Part shown: in pieces, positions 1-7,002 of the stretch
Position numbering within the stretch: position 1 is the stretch's first letter
Layout: each line of letters opens with the position of its first letter
Assembly: GCA_902766915.1 (NCBI GenBank)
Contig: CACXFN010000063.1
Span: 1-24,666, forward strand
Origin: an uncultured Eubacteriales bacterium
Lineage (GTDB): Bacteria; Bacillota; Clostridia; Peptostreptococcales; Anaerovoracaceae
Direction of reading: 5' to 3'
DNA length: 24,666 bases
Notes under the pieces: model-generated
Told to the model about the DNA's origin: nothing
Seen by the model: only the letters and a program-made list of their open reading frames with translations
Database searches by the model: none
Position numbers and translations under genes: made by a program

Positions 1-300
1 CATCTGAGCTGCTCCTGTAATCATGTTCTTTACATAGTCAGCGTGGCCCGGGCAGTCTACGTGTGCGTAGTGTCTGTTCGGTGTTTCATATTCTACGTGT
101 GCTGTGGAAATTGTGATTCCTCTTTCCTTTTCTTCCGGAGCCTTATCGATCTGATCGAATGCTACGTCTTCACCCAGGTTATATCTCTGATGCAGTACAC
201 TTGTGATTGCTGCTGTCAGAGTTGTTTTAGCATGGTCTACGTGGCCGATTGTTCCGATGTTGATATGTGGCTTATTTCTTTCGAATTTTTGCTTTGCCAT
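1..300 (-). CDS. tuf: Elongation factor Tu, N-terminal 100 residues (gene runs off the window)
   Basis: EF-Tu is the GTPase that carries aminoacyl-tRNA to the ribosome. The visible part begins [19 protein letters not shown] and continues with the switch regions and the G3 motif DCPGH, all typical of the family. The start is an ATG at 298–300, preceded on the minus strand by a clear AGGAGG at about 10 nt. The 3' three quarters lie outside the window. The P-loop reads GHVDHAKTT: residue 24, normally the glycine just before the catalytic lysine, is alanine (codon GCT, minus strand). The gene follows tRNA-Thr(GGT) on the same strand, an arrangement also known from the thrT–tufB operon of E. coli, so a joint transcript is likely. 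The identity is certain; the effect of the alanine is not known. Confidence 0.97.
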   Translation of the reverse strand, partial: MAKQKFERNKPHINIGTIGHVDHAKTTLTAAITSVLHQRYNLGEDVAFDQIDKAPEEKERGITISTAHVEYETPNRHYAHVDCPGHADYVKNMITGAAQM

Positions 301-327
301 TTTTTCTTCCTCCTAAACGTGACTTCA

Positions 328-353
328 AAGGGCGGTTACCAAGGGCGGTAACC
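328..353 (-). repeat. Tandem 13-bp repeat forming an 8-bp hairpin in the tuf leader
   Basis: Two contiguous 13-mers, AAGGGCGGTTACC (328–340) and AAGGGCGGTAACC (341–353), differ at one base. Because the second half of each unit is almost self-complementary, 333–340 pairs perfectly with 347–354 around a 6-nt loop. The element lies between tRNA-Thr and the tuf ribosome binding site. It has no T-run, so it is not an obvious terminator. A processing or mRNA-stability role is inference. Confidence 0.7.
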
Positions 354-356
354 GAA

Positions 357-377
357 GGGAATCCTTTTGATTCTCCC
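357..377 (-). other. Second imperfect hairpin between tRNA-Thr and tuf
   Basis: GGGAATC (357–363) can pair with GATTCTCCC (369–377) around a 5-nt loop with a 2-nt bulge. It sits just downstream of the tRNA 3' end on the minus strand, where an endonuclease might separate the tRNA from the tuf mRNA. There is no run of T residues to make it a terminator. The pairing is visible; the role is a guess. Confidence 0.4.
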
Positions 378-401
378 TTCTCCGCCCCGCTTCAAAAAAA
401 T

Positions 402-478
402 TGGAGCTGTTGAGCAGGATCGAACTGCCGAACCTCTTCCTTACCAAGGAAGTGCTCTACCTACTGAGCTACAACAGC
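402..478 (-). tRNA. tRNA-Thr, anticodon GGT
   Basis: The minus strand folds into a full cloverleaf. The acceptor is GCTGTTG/CAACAGC, the D-arm GCTC/GAGC, the anticodon stem CTTCC/GGAAG with loop TTGGTAA (anticodon GGT, threonine), and the T-arm GGCAG/CTGCT with loop TTCGATC. A discriminator T and an encoded CCA follow. The variable region is 6 nt (AGGTTC), one longer than in the Bacillus tRNA-Thr I recall, giving 77 nt with CCA. The gene is followed on the same strand by tuf. Confidence 0.95.
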
Positions 479-493
479 TTGTACTTACCATAA

Positions 494-509
494 GTATCGA
501 AAACGATAC
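494..509. other. Short inverted repeat in the 5' leader of tRNA-Thr(GGT)
   Basis: GTATCG and CGATAC form a perfect 6-bp inverted repeat around AAAA, between the predicted promoter and the tRNA 5' end. It could be a leader hairpin or a protein site; nothing decides between these. Confidence 0.35.
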
Positions 510-516
510 CTTATCT

Positions 517-545
517 ATCCTACTATTTTTTCAAATGAAAGTCAA
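517..545 (-). promoter_or_regulatory. Predicted sigma-A promoter for tRNA-Thr(GGT)–tuf
   Basis: Reading the minus strand, TTGACT (540–545) and TAGGAT (517–522) are separated by exactly 17 nt, about 40 nt upstream of the mature tRNA 5' end. The promoter lies just past the sigH stop codon, with no terminator between, so read-through from sigH is also possible. Confidence 0.55.
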
Positions 546-566
546 CAATTCAGTTTTGATTTCAAA

Positions 567-1193
567 TTAGATTTGTATCTTCTTTTTCACTCTTTGAATT
601 GCGTTATCTACGGTCTTTGATGAAAGCCCTAAAGAGTCAGCCATATCCCTATATGATTCACCCCTTAGCATACCTTCAAACACCTTGACTTCCAATGCTG
701 TCAGTCGTTTTTTCGCCTTGATGATGGCATATTGAAGGGTTTCTCGCATGAGCGCCAATCCTTCGGGATCACTGGATAAATCCGCAGGGATGTTTTCAAA
801 GGAGAAAAAGGAACCATCCTCACTCTCATCCCAAATGCCCTCTTCCAGGAGAAGGGGTATCGATTCGTTTAGTATTCTATGTTTCTCTCTGTTGGCACCA
901 TTGACAGCTGTTTGAATCTGCCGTTCAATGCATAGACTTGCAAAGGATTTAAAGGAGCCCCCTGCGTCTATATCGTAATCCCTTATGGCCTTAAAAAGAC
1001 CAATAGTGCCTTCCTGTATAACATCCTCTGCATCGGCACCAACTATATAGTATTTACGGGAAATGCTTTTAACCAGATATTTATATTTAAGCAAAAGATA
1101 TTCGTATGCAGTAGAGCTACCCTCTCCCGCCATACGAACTATCTCTTCATCGGTTAATATATTTAGCTTACTTTCATTTATAGGGTCATTCAA
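567..1193 (-). CDS. sigH: RNA polymerase sigma factor, SigH (Spo0H) family
   Basis: This is a sigma-70 family factor of 208 residues. Region 2 is seen around KYKYLVKSISRKYY, followed by the core-binding signature DVIQEGTIGLFKAIRDYD; region 4 (LTALEVKVFEGMLRGESYRD and the helix-turn-helix after it) ends the protein. Length and pattern fit SigH of Bacillus (about 218 residues), the transition-phase and sporulation sigma factor. Its place downstream of cysS–mrnC–rlmB supports the name. The start chosen is a TTG at 1191–1193 with GAGGT about 11 nt upstream; no ATG or GTG fits better. The NYN-domain gene (yacP) that separates rlmB and sigH in Bacillus is absent: only 60 bp lie between them. Whether the organism sporulates cannot be told from this window. 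Confidence 0.88.
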   Translation of the reverse strand: MNDPINESKLNILTDEEIVRMAGEGSSTAYEYLLLKYKYLVKSISRKYYIVGADAEDVIQEGTIGLFKAIRDYDIDAGGSFKSFASLCIERQIQTAVNGANREKHRILNESIPLLLEEGIWDESEDGSFFSFENIPADLSSDPEGLALMRETLQYAIIKAKKRLTALEVKVFEGMLRGESYRDMADSLGLSSKTVDNAIQRVKKKIQI

Positions 1194-1253
1194 TATACTG
1201 TTATACCTCGATTAATAATGAATAATAATGCAATACCTGATATCACCCAAACG

Positions 1254-2162
1254 TCATTGATTTTGCCTAAGGGCTTCATATAGAAGGACTGCCGCAGCAT
1301 TGGATGCATTAAGGGATTGAATCCTGCCCACCATAGGTACGGAGACAATATAGTCACATTTTTCCCTGACCAATCGGGAAATACCCTTGCCCTCGTTTCC
1401 GATTACTATTGCAATATTTCCGGTAAGTTTAGAAGACCAGAGAGATTCTCCATCCATGTCGGCGCCGCAAATCCAATACCCTTTTTCCTTTAACAAATCA
1501 ATGGTATTCGCCATATTTCCAACTCGTACACAGGGCATGTATTCGATTGCTCCAGCAGAGGTCTTTGCAACGGTTTCCGTTAAACCAACACTTCTCCTCT
1601 GGGGAATAATAACTGCATCTGCACCGGAGCATTCTGCCGTTCTCATTATTGCACCAAGATTATGGGGATCCTCTATTTCATCAAGTAGCACCAGGACAGA
1701 TCCTTTACCCCCTACCTTTCTATCACGAATTGATTCTAAAACCTCGTCCAATTCCGCATATTCATATTGAGAGACAATACAAATAATCCCTTGATGAGCC
1801 TCGTCACCTGTCATCTTATCCAAAAGAAGTTTGTTGGTAAAGTCTACCCTGACACCCTTGTCCCTGGCCAAAGAAAGAATTTTGCCGCAGGAATTTCTGG
1901 CTCCCTCCTGAAGCATGATTTTCTCAATTTGCTTCCCGGATTTGAGGGCTTCCATAACAGGATTTCTTCCATAGAGCACATCACTTCTGATAGGTTCCTT
2001 CACATATCCTTTGGCATAGTTTCCCCTGGCTTTTTTCACCTCGGCATTTTTACTCCCAGTCCTTTTTGTAGGCTTCTTTATAGTCTTGTTTGTAGTCTTA
2101 TTAATAGCCTTGTTTGCAGTCCTATTTGACGCCCTCTTTGTAGTCTTCTTTACAGTTTTCAC
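1254..2162 (-). CDS. rlmB: 23S rRNA 2'-O-methyltransferase RlmB (TrmH/SpoU family) with Lys/Thr-rich N-terminal tail
   Basis: RlmB methylates a guanosine ribose of 23S rRNA (G2251 in E. coli). The SPOUT core is complete. The substrate-binding domain starts at DVLYGRNPVMEAL (about residue 61). Motif 1 is DEIEDPHNLGAIMRTAE (161–177), motif 2 is IGNEGKGIS (254–262), and motif 3 with the knot is SVPMVGRIQSLNASNAA (274–290). The family is usually about 245–250 residues; this one has 302 because of about 58 extra N-terminal residues, of which the first 45 are almost only K, T, N, R and A. A GTG at 2160–2162 with AAGGGA 9 nt upstream is the start, and no other methionine precedes the core, so the tail is probably translated. 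It lies 5 nt from the DHFR gene. Confidence 0.93.
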   Translation of the reverse strand: MKTVKKTTKRASNRTANKAINKTTNKTIKKPTKRTGSKNAEVKKARGNYAKGYVKEPIRSDVLYGRNPVMEALKSGKQIEKIMLQEGARNSCGKILSLARDKGVRVDFTNKLLLDKMTGDEAHQGIICIVSQYEYAELDEVLESIRDRKVGGKGSVLVLLDEIEDPHNLGAIMRTAECSGADAVIIPQRRSVGLTETVAKTSAGAIEYMPCVRVGNMANTIDLLKEKGYWICGADMDGESLWSSKLTGNIAIVIGNEGKGISRLVREKCDYIVSVPMVGRIQSLNASNAAAVLLYEALRQNQ

Positions 2163-2167
2163 AATAC

Positions 2168-2662
2168 TTATTCCCTTATATACTCAAAAAACTGATATTT
2201 GATGCCACTTTCTTCATCGATGCATACATCACTTAATTGACGTTTTGAAAAACCATCCTCTTCATCCAGGTTAACAAAGAATCTATCTGCATCAAAATCA
2301 TGATAAATCTTTGTAACATAGCACAGGTCACAAAAAGGAAGTAGGGCTTTATAGATTTGCTCACCACCGATTACCATGATATCCTCCTGTCTTACTCCCG
2401 TAAGAGTGGACCAGAGTTCCTCTTCCGAATCTACGGTCTCAGCATTTTCTGCCACATAATCCGGATCCCTGGTGAGGACAATATTCCTTCTACCGGGAAG
2501 GCCCTTCTTTCCAGGCAGACTTTCCAGGGTAACCCTCCCCATAATCAAGGTTTTACCCATGGTTTTTTCCTTGAAGTATTTTAAATCCTCCGGAAGATGA
2601 CAAAGGAGATCGCCATCTTTTCCGATACCCCAGTTTTCATCGGCGGCCAAAATCATTCTCAT
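2168..2662 (-). CDS. folA: Dihydrofolate reductase
   Basis: DHFR reduces dihydrofolate to tetrahydrofolate with NADPH and is needed when thymidylate is made by ThyA. At 164 residues the length is normal. Visible family marks are NWGIGKDGDLLCHLPEDLKYF with the catalytic acid D26 and the following F30, the NADPH-binding MGRVTLESLPG (41–51) and RRNIVLTRD (58–66), and VIGGEQIYKALLP towards the C-terminus. The start is the ATG at 2660–2662; a second ATG two codons on is possible, and the ribosome binding site is weak for both. The gene sits between mrnC and rlmB, where many clostridia, as I recall, carry the flavin-dependent thymidylate synthase thyX. No thymidylate synthase gene is in this window. 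Trimethoprim sensitivity cannot be judged from the sequence. Confidence 0.93.
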   Translation of the reverse strand: MRMILAADENWGIGKDGDLLCHLPEDLKYFKEKTMGKTLIMGRVTLESLPGKKGLPGRRNIVLTRDPDYVAENAETVDSEEELWSTLTGVRQEDIMVIGGEQIYKALLPFCDLCYVTKIYHDFDADRFFVNLDEEDGFSKRQLSDVCIDEESGIKYQFFEYIRE

Positions 2663-2721
2663 AATTCTCTACCATTTAATTCTATACTATTTGATTCTCT
2701 GCCAGATTCGATTTCCATCCT

Positions 2722-3159
2722 CTAGCCTTCATGGTTTTCGGAGGCAATAATCCTTGCTGCCATATGCATTATTTCCCCCAAACGCTCACTATTATTAACC
2801 AGATAATAATAACCAACTAAAGCCTCAAAGGCGGTGGCAAGTTTATATTCCACCGGATCTGCACTTCTGCTCCTGTTTGGTGTCTTGTGGTTTCTGGCCC
2901 TCTTAACCAGGGCTATTTCCTCGTCTGTCAGAAATGTCTCCGTATCCCCCGCCTCTGTAGATGCTTCCCTCATCATGGCCTTAAGGGCAAGAGCTTGGCT
3001 CTCCGCTCTGACATATTTAGTACAGGCCCGGTGCATTGCGTCGGGATTAGTCATCCCTGAATTAACAAGGAGATCTCGGATATATAGTTCATAAACAGCA
3101 TCACCCAAAAAGGCAAGGGCAGAGGTGTTCATTCTATATGGTTCTATTTTTTCGCTCAT
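2722..3159 (-). CDS. mrnC: Mini-ribonuclease III (MrnC)
   Basis: MrnC is the Firmicute mini-RNase III, a dimeric RNase III catalytic domain without the dsRNA-binding domain. In Bacillus it trims the 23S rRNA precursor. The 145-residue product has the family signature LAFLGDAVYELYIR near residue 16, with the catalytic aspartate, and the second acidic motif EYKLATAFEALVGYYYL near residue 103. RNHKTPNRSRSADP matches the conserved basic loop. It follows cysS with a 10-nt gap, as in Bacillus and clostridia, so joint transcription is likely. The start is an ATG at 3157–3159 with only a weak ribosome binding site, consistent with coupling to cysS translation. Confidence 0.93.
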   Translation of the reverse strand: MSEKIEPYRMNTSALAFLGDAVYELYIRDLLVNSGMTNPDAMHRACTKYVRAESQALALKAMMREASTEAGDTETFLTDEEIALVKRARNHKTPNRSRSADPVEYKLATAFEALVGYYYLVNNSERLGEIMHMAARIIASENHEG

Positions 3160-3169
3160 TTCTATTCTA

Positions 3170-4573
3170 TTATTCTTTTATTATTTGCACCCCCTGAGGT
3201 GTGTCTTTCAACGTTATCCCCATGGCCTTTAACTGGTCTCTAATTTCATCAGCACGAGCAAAATCCTTGTTAGCCCTTGCCTCTTGTCGTTCGGCTACCA
3301 AGGCCTCTATATCCGCACCAAGTTCATTGTCCTTTTCCTGATCCTTCAATAGTCCAAGCACATCCGTCAATTCTTTTAGCTTTGCCAATGCCTCTTTAGA
3401 GAAAGCCATTGATGCTCCACCTCGAAGTTCTGTATTGATTACGGTAACCATTTCAAAAATCGCACTAATGGCATCCGCAGTATTAAGATCGTCATCCATA
3501 GCCTGAATAAACTTCTCTCTAAATTCATTTAATTCGGAAAGCGTGTTTTCCTCATGAGATGTCATGGCTCCGTCTCCACCACTCTCTATCATGAATTTGA
3601 TATCCCTCACGGAATTAGCTATTCTATCCAGACTTGCTCTGGCCTGATCCATATGATCCCTACTGAAGTCTATAGGTCCGCGATAATGCCCGGTCAAGAG
3701 GAAAAAGCGAATCTCATCGCCAGTATAATCCTTGCGAATATCCCTAACCGTAAAGAAATTTCCTTTAGACTTGGACATCTTTTCCTTATCTATGGTAATG
3801 AAGCCATTGTGCATCCAGTAGTTAGCAAAGGGCACTCCATTACAGCATTCAGACTGCGCAATCTCATTCTCATGATGAGGGAATTGTAAATCCTCTCCCC
3901 CTGCATGAATGTCTATAGTATTTCCCAAATGCCTTTTCGCCATGGCGGAACACTCTATATGCCAACCGGGACGGCCCAGGCCCCAATCGGAATCCCATGC
4001 AATTTCATCCTCCATCTTTCTTGCCTTCCAAAGAGCAAAGTCAAGGGGATCCTCCTTCACTTCACCAATGGCAATTCGGGCTCCGGACTCCAGATCATCT
4101 ATGTTCTGACCGGAGAGTTTGCCGTATTCCGGAAACTTTCTGGTGGAAAAATAAACATCCCCATCTGCCTCATAGGCATAGCCCTTCTTTATCAAAGTGG
4201 ATACGAAGGATTCGATTTCCGAAATATGTTCAGAAACCTTAGGATGAACGTCAGCCCTTTCCACTCCAAGTGCATCAGCATCATCCAGGTATTCCTTGAT
4301 GTATGTTTCTGAAATTTCCGGAGCTGTCTTTCCTTCCTCCCTAGCTCTGTTAATAATCTTATCGTCCACGTCCGTAAAGTTCTGTACATATTTCACTTCA
4401 AATCCACGGAATTTCATGTATCTTCTCAGTGTATCAAAGACCACCATAGGTCTAGCATTTCCGATATGAATGTAGTTATATACTGTCGGACCGCAGACAT
4501 AAATTTTAACCTTTCCATCCTCAATAGGACGGAATTCTTCTTTTCTTCTGGTTAAGGTATTGTAAATTTTCAT
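3170..4573 (-). CDS. cysS: Cysteinyl-tRNA synthetase
   Basis: Class I synthetase that charges tRNA-Cys, 467 residues, full length. Seen directly: zinc ligands C27 (VCGPTVYNY), C208 (HIECSAM) and the HHENE region at 233–237; the HIGN signature at 36–39; the KMSKS loop at 265–269; and a C-terminal anticodon-binding part ending in KDTPQGVQ. The start ATG at 4571–4573 has a GAGGA only about 20 nt upstream, so its ribosome binding site is poor. The gene lies 98 bp after proS in an AT-rich gap that carries a perfect 16-bp palindrome. No T-box leader is visible, although cysS and its neighbours are T-box controlled in many Gram-positives. Confidence 0.97.
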   Translation of the reverse strand: MKIYNTLTRRKEEFRPIEDGKVKIYVCGPTVYNYIHIGNARPMVVFDTLRRYMKFRGFEVKYVQNFTDVDDKIINRAREEGKTAPEISETYIKEYLDDADALGVERADVHPKVSEHISEIESFVSTLIKKGYAYEADGDVYFSTRKFPEYGKLSGQNIDDLESGARIAIGEVKEDPLDFALWKARKMEDEIAWDSDWGLGRPGWHIECSAMAKRHLGNTIDIHAGGEDLQFPHHENEIAQSECCNGVPFANYWMHNGFITIDKEKMSKSKGNFFTVRDIRKDYTGDEIRFFLLTGHYRGPIDFSRDHMDQARASLDRIANSVRDIKFMIESGGDGAMTSHEENTLSELNEFREKFIQAMDDDLNTADAISAIFEMVTVINTELRGGASMAFSKEALAKLKELTDVLGLLKDQEKDNELGADIEALVAERQEARANKDFARADEIRDQLKAMGITLKDTPQGVQIIKE

Positions 4574-4642
4574 CTATGTTTTCGCTTTCTTATCCTCAAT
4601 TCTTTAATTCTTTCTTTTGTTTTAATGAGATCCTACCTGATT

Positions 4643-4658
4643 ATATTATTAATAATAT
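4643..4658. promoter_or_regulatory. Perfect 16-bp AT palindrome in the proS–cysS gap
   Basis: ATATTATTAATAATAT reads the same on both strands. It lies in the only sizeable gap between proS and cysS. It could be an operator for a dimeric regulator of the Fur/Per type or chance in AT-rich DNA. No convincing promoter pair is seen beside it. Confidence 0.35.
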
Positions 4659-4671
4659 TCAAACTATGAGC

Positions 4672-6405
4672 TTATGCCTTTACAAGTTCTACTGCGGATT
4701 TAATCGCCTCATCCACACTCAATTCGGATTTATCCGCTTCGCTTCGAAGTTTATATTCAACGATTCCTTCCGAGGCCATCTTTCCAACTGTGATTCGAAG
4801 AGGAATTCCCAGCAGGTCAGCATCATTAAACTTTACTCCCGGTCTTTCGTCTCTATCGTCTAGCAGAACCTCCACCCCAGCTGCCTGAAGCTCACCGTAT
4901 ATTCTTTCCGCCAGTTCCTTTTGAATTTCATCATCAGGCTTAACCAAGGTAACTATTACATGATAAGGCGCTACCGAAATGGGCCAAATGATGCCTTTAT
5001 CATCGTGATGTTGTTCAACAATCGCCGCCAATGTTCTGGTTACTCCGATTCCATAACAGCCCATTACTATAGGATGGTCTTCCTGCTTATCGTCCTTATA
5101 TATTGCTCCCATTGATTCAGAGTACTTGGTTCCAAGTTTGAATATCTGACCAACCTCAATACCTCTTGTATGCTTTATAGCCGCACCGCAAACCGGGCAT
5201 TTATCCCCCTCCTTCAGGGTCTTTATATCCGCTACAATATCACCCTTATAGTCCCTGTTGTAATTCACATTTAAAATGTGATGATCCTCTTTACACGCTC
5301 CGGCACATAGATTCTTCTGTCCAACCAATTCACTGTCAACAACGATAATGCAATCATGCAGTTTGGTTGGACCGGTGAATCCACCGACAGCTCCTGTCTT
5401 GCTTCCCATCTTTTCTTCGTCTGCAAAGGCAATGGCATGCTCAGGAATATCCAGTGCATTTACCAGCTTGGTCATATTAAGATCCCTATCCCCTCTCAGG
5501 AAGCAAGCTACATAATCCGCCACATTTCCTTCTTCGTCGTATTTTTCCAAGAGAATCGCTTTGATTGTTTGACTCTTCTCCAGCTTCAGGAAGTTTGCAA
5601 CATCTTCAATTGTCTTAGTTCCAGGAGTATGCACTTCTTCCAGAGGAAGCATTTCCACGCTTTCCGGTGTGGGTGCGTCATCAATACATTCTGCCCTCTC
5701 TACGGTAGCCGCCATATCACAGCTTTCGCAGTATGCGATTTCACTTTCACCTATTTCCGAAAGGGCAGTGAATTCATGGGACCCCTTGCCTCCTATTGCA
5801 CCGGTGTCTGCTTCAACCGGCCTAAAGGTTAAGCCGCAGCGGGTGAAGATTTTGCTATAGGCATCGTACATGCTGTCGTAGCTGGCATCCAAACCTTCTC
5901 TGTCCTTATCAAAGGAGTACGCATCCTTCATAATGAATTCACGACTTCTCATGAGACCAAAACGTGGGCGAGCCTCGTCTCTATACTTTGTTTGAATCTG
6001 ATAGAGGGTTGTGGGAAGCTGACGATATGATGAAACATCATTTCTAACTATATCCGTGAATATTTCTTCATGGGTTGGTCCCAAACAAAAGTCTCTCCCA
6101 CCCCTATCTTTGATTCGCCATAGTTCCGGTCCATATGCATACCAACGTCCTGATTCTTCCCAAAGCTCCGATGGCTGTATGGCGGACATCAATATTTCCT
6201 GCGCGCCGGTATTATCCATTTCTTCACGGATAATCCCTTCTATTTTCCTGAGGCTTCTCCAGCCCAGGGGCATGAAGCCATATATCCCGCTGGCCAGCTT
6301 TCTAATCATTCCTGACCTAAGAAGCAGAATATGACTTGGAATCTCCGCTTCCGTAGGAGCCTCTCTAAGTGTTTTTAAATGCATTTTAGAAAGTCGCATT
6401 TTCAT
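4672..6405 (-). CDS. proS: Prolyl-tRNA synthetase, bacterial type with editing domain
   Basis: Class II synthetase for tRNA-Pro, 577 residues. Order of parts: an N-terminal catalytic segment with motif 1 (LASGIYGFMPLGWRSLRKIE) and motif 2 (YRDEARPRFGLMRSREFIMKD, about 142–162); an inserted YbaK-like editing domain (about 225–385, with KSQTIKAIL and GAVGGFTGPTKL) that hydrolyses Ala-tRNA-Pro; motif 3 (GCYGIGVTRTLAAIVEQ); and a C-terminal anticodon-binding domain (DDRDERPGVKFNDADLLGIP). This is the bacterial long form, not the archaeal/eukaryotic form found in some clostridia. The start ATG at 6403–6405 has AGGAAATGGAG just upstream. It lies 59 bp after ispF on the same strand. Confidence 0.97.
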   Translation of the reverse strand: MKMRLSKMHLKTLREAPTEAEIPSHILLLRSGMIRKLASGIYGFMPLGWRSLRKIEGIIREEMDNTGAQEILMSAIQPSELWEESGRWYAYGPELWRIKDRGGRDFCLGPTHEEIFTDIVRNDVSSYRQLPTTLYQIQTKYRDEARPRFGLMRSREFIMKDAYSFDKDREGLDASYDSMYDAYSKIFTRCGLTFRPVEADTGAIGGKGSHEFTALSEIGESEIAYCESCDMAATVERAECIDDAPTPESVEMLPLEEVHTPGTKTIEDVANFLKLEKSQTIKAILLEKYDEEGNVADYVACFLRGDRDLNMTKLVNALDIPEHAIAFADEEKMGSKTGAVGGFTGPTKLHDCIIVVDSELVGQKNLCAGACKEDHHILNVNYNRDYKGDIVADIKTLKEGDKCPVCGAAIKHTRGIEVGQIFKLGTKYSESMGAIYKDDKQEDHPIVMGCYGIGVTRTLAAIVEQHHDDKGIIWPISVAPYHVIVTLVKPDDEIQKELAERIYGELQAAGVEVLLDDRDERPGVKFNDADLLGIPLRITVGKMASEGIVEYKLRSEADKSELSVDEAIKSAVELVKA

Positions 6406-6464
6406 TTCTCCATTTCCTGATTTTCATCATTTCGTTATTATCATAATTATTGTTTTATAATTGT

Positions 6465-6965
6465 TTACATTTTCCTAAGCAATGCAACTGCCTCTGCAGC
6501 AATGCCCTCGCCTCTTCCGGTGAACCCCAGGCGCTCCGTTGTTGTTGCCTTAACGCCCACTTGGGATGGCTCTACAGCCATTGCCTTTGACAGATTATCC
6601 TTCATATCATCAATGAAGCTCATAAGCTTAGGGGCTTGACAAATTATTGTAGAATCAACATTCACAACTGCCCAACCCTCTTTTTCAATAATGTCCATTA
6701 CTCTCTCCAAAAGGAGGAGACTGGATATACCTTCGTATTCATCATAATCATCAGGGAAAAGCCGTCCTATGTCCGGTAGAGATGCGGCACCTAGGATTGC
6801 ATCCATAATGGCATGTGTTAAAACATCCGCATCCGAATGTCCATCCAGGCCATATTCATAGGGAATCGTAACTCCACCCAGAATCAACAGTCTTCCTTCT
6901 TTAAACTTATGAACATCGAAACCTGTTCCTATACGAAGGGCTTCTGCTCTCTCCTTTTGGTCCAT
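6465..6965 (-). CDS. ispF: 2-C-methyl-D-erythritol 2,4-cyclodiphosphate synthase
   Basis: IspF closes the cyclic diphosphate ring in the non-mevalonate isoprenoid pathway, working as a zinc-dependent trimer. The product has the metal site GTGFDVHKF, the DGHSDADVLTHA motif, DIGRLFPD, and the C-terminal TTTERLGFTGRGEGIAAEAVALL. I place the start at the ATG 6963–6965 because GGAG lies 6 nt before it; an upstream in-frame ATG at 6977 would add four residues but has no spaced ribosome binding site. The usual partner ispD, which in Bacillus sits between yacL and ispF, is missing: only about 37 bp separate ispF from the PIN-TRAM gene. Confidence 0.95.
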   Translation of the reverse strand: MDQKERAEALRIGTGFDVHKFKEGRLLILGGVTIPYEYGLDGHSDADVLTHAIMDAILGAASLPDIGRLFPDDYDEYEGISSLLLLERVMDIIEKEGWAVVNVDSTIICQAPKLMSFIDDMKDNLSKAMAVEPSQVGVKATTTERLGFTGRGEGIAAEAVALLRKM

Positions 6966-7002
6966 GTTTTTCTCCATACCTAAATCACGGCATTACGCTT
7001 CA

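Noticed and set aside
43..351. Plus-strand open frame over the tuf start
   Set aside because: The minus strand encodes EF-Tu here without doubt; the Cys-rich translation has no family resemblance.
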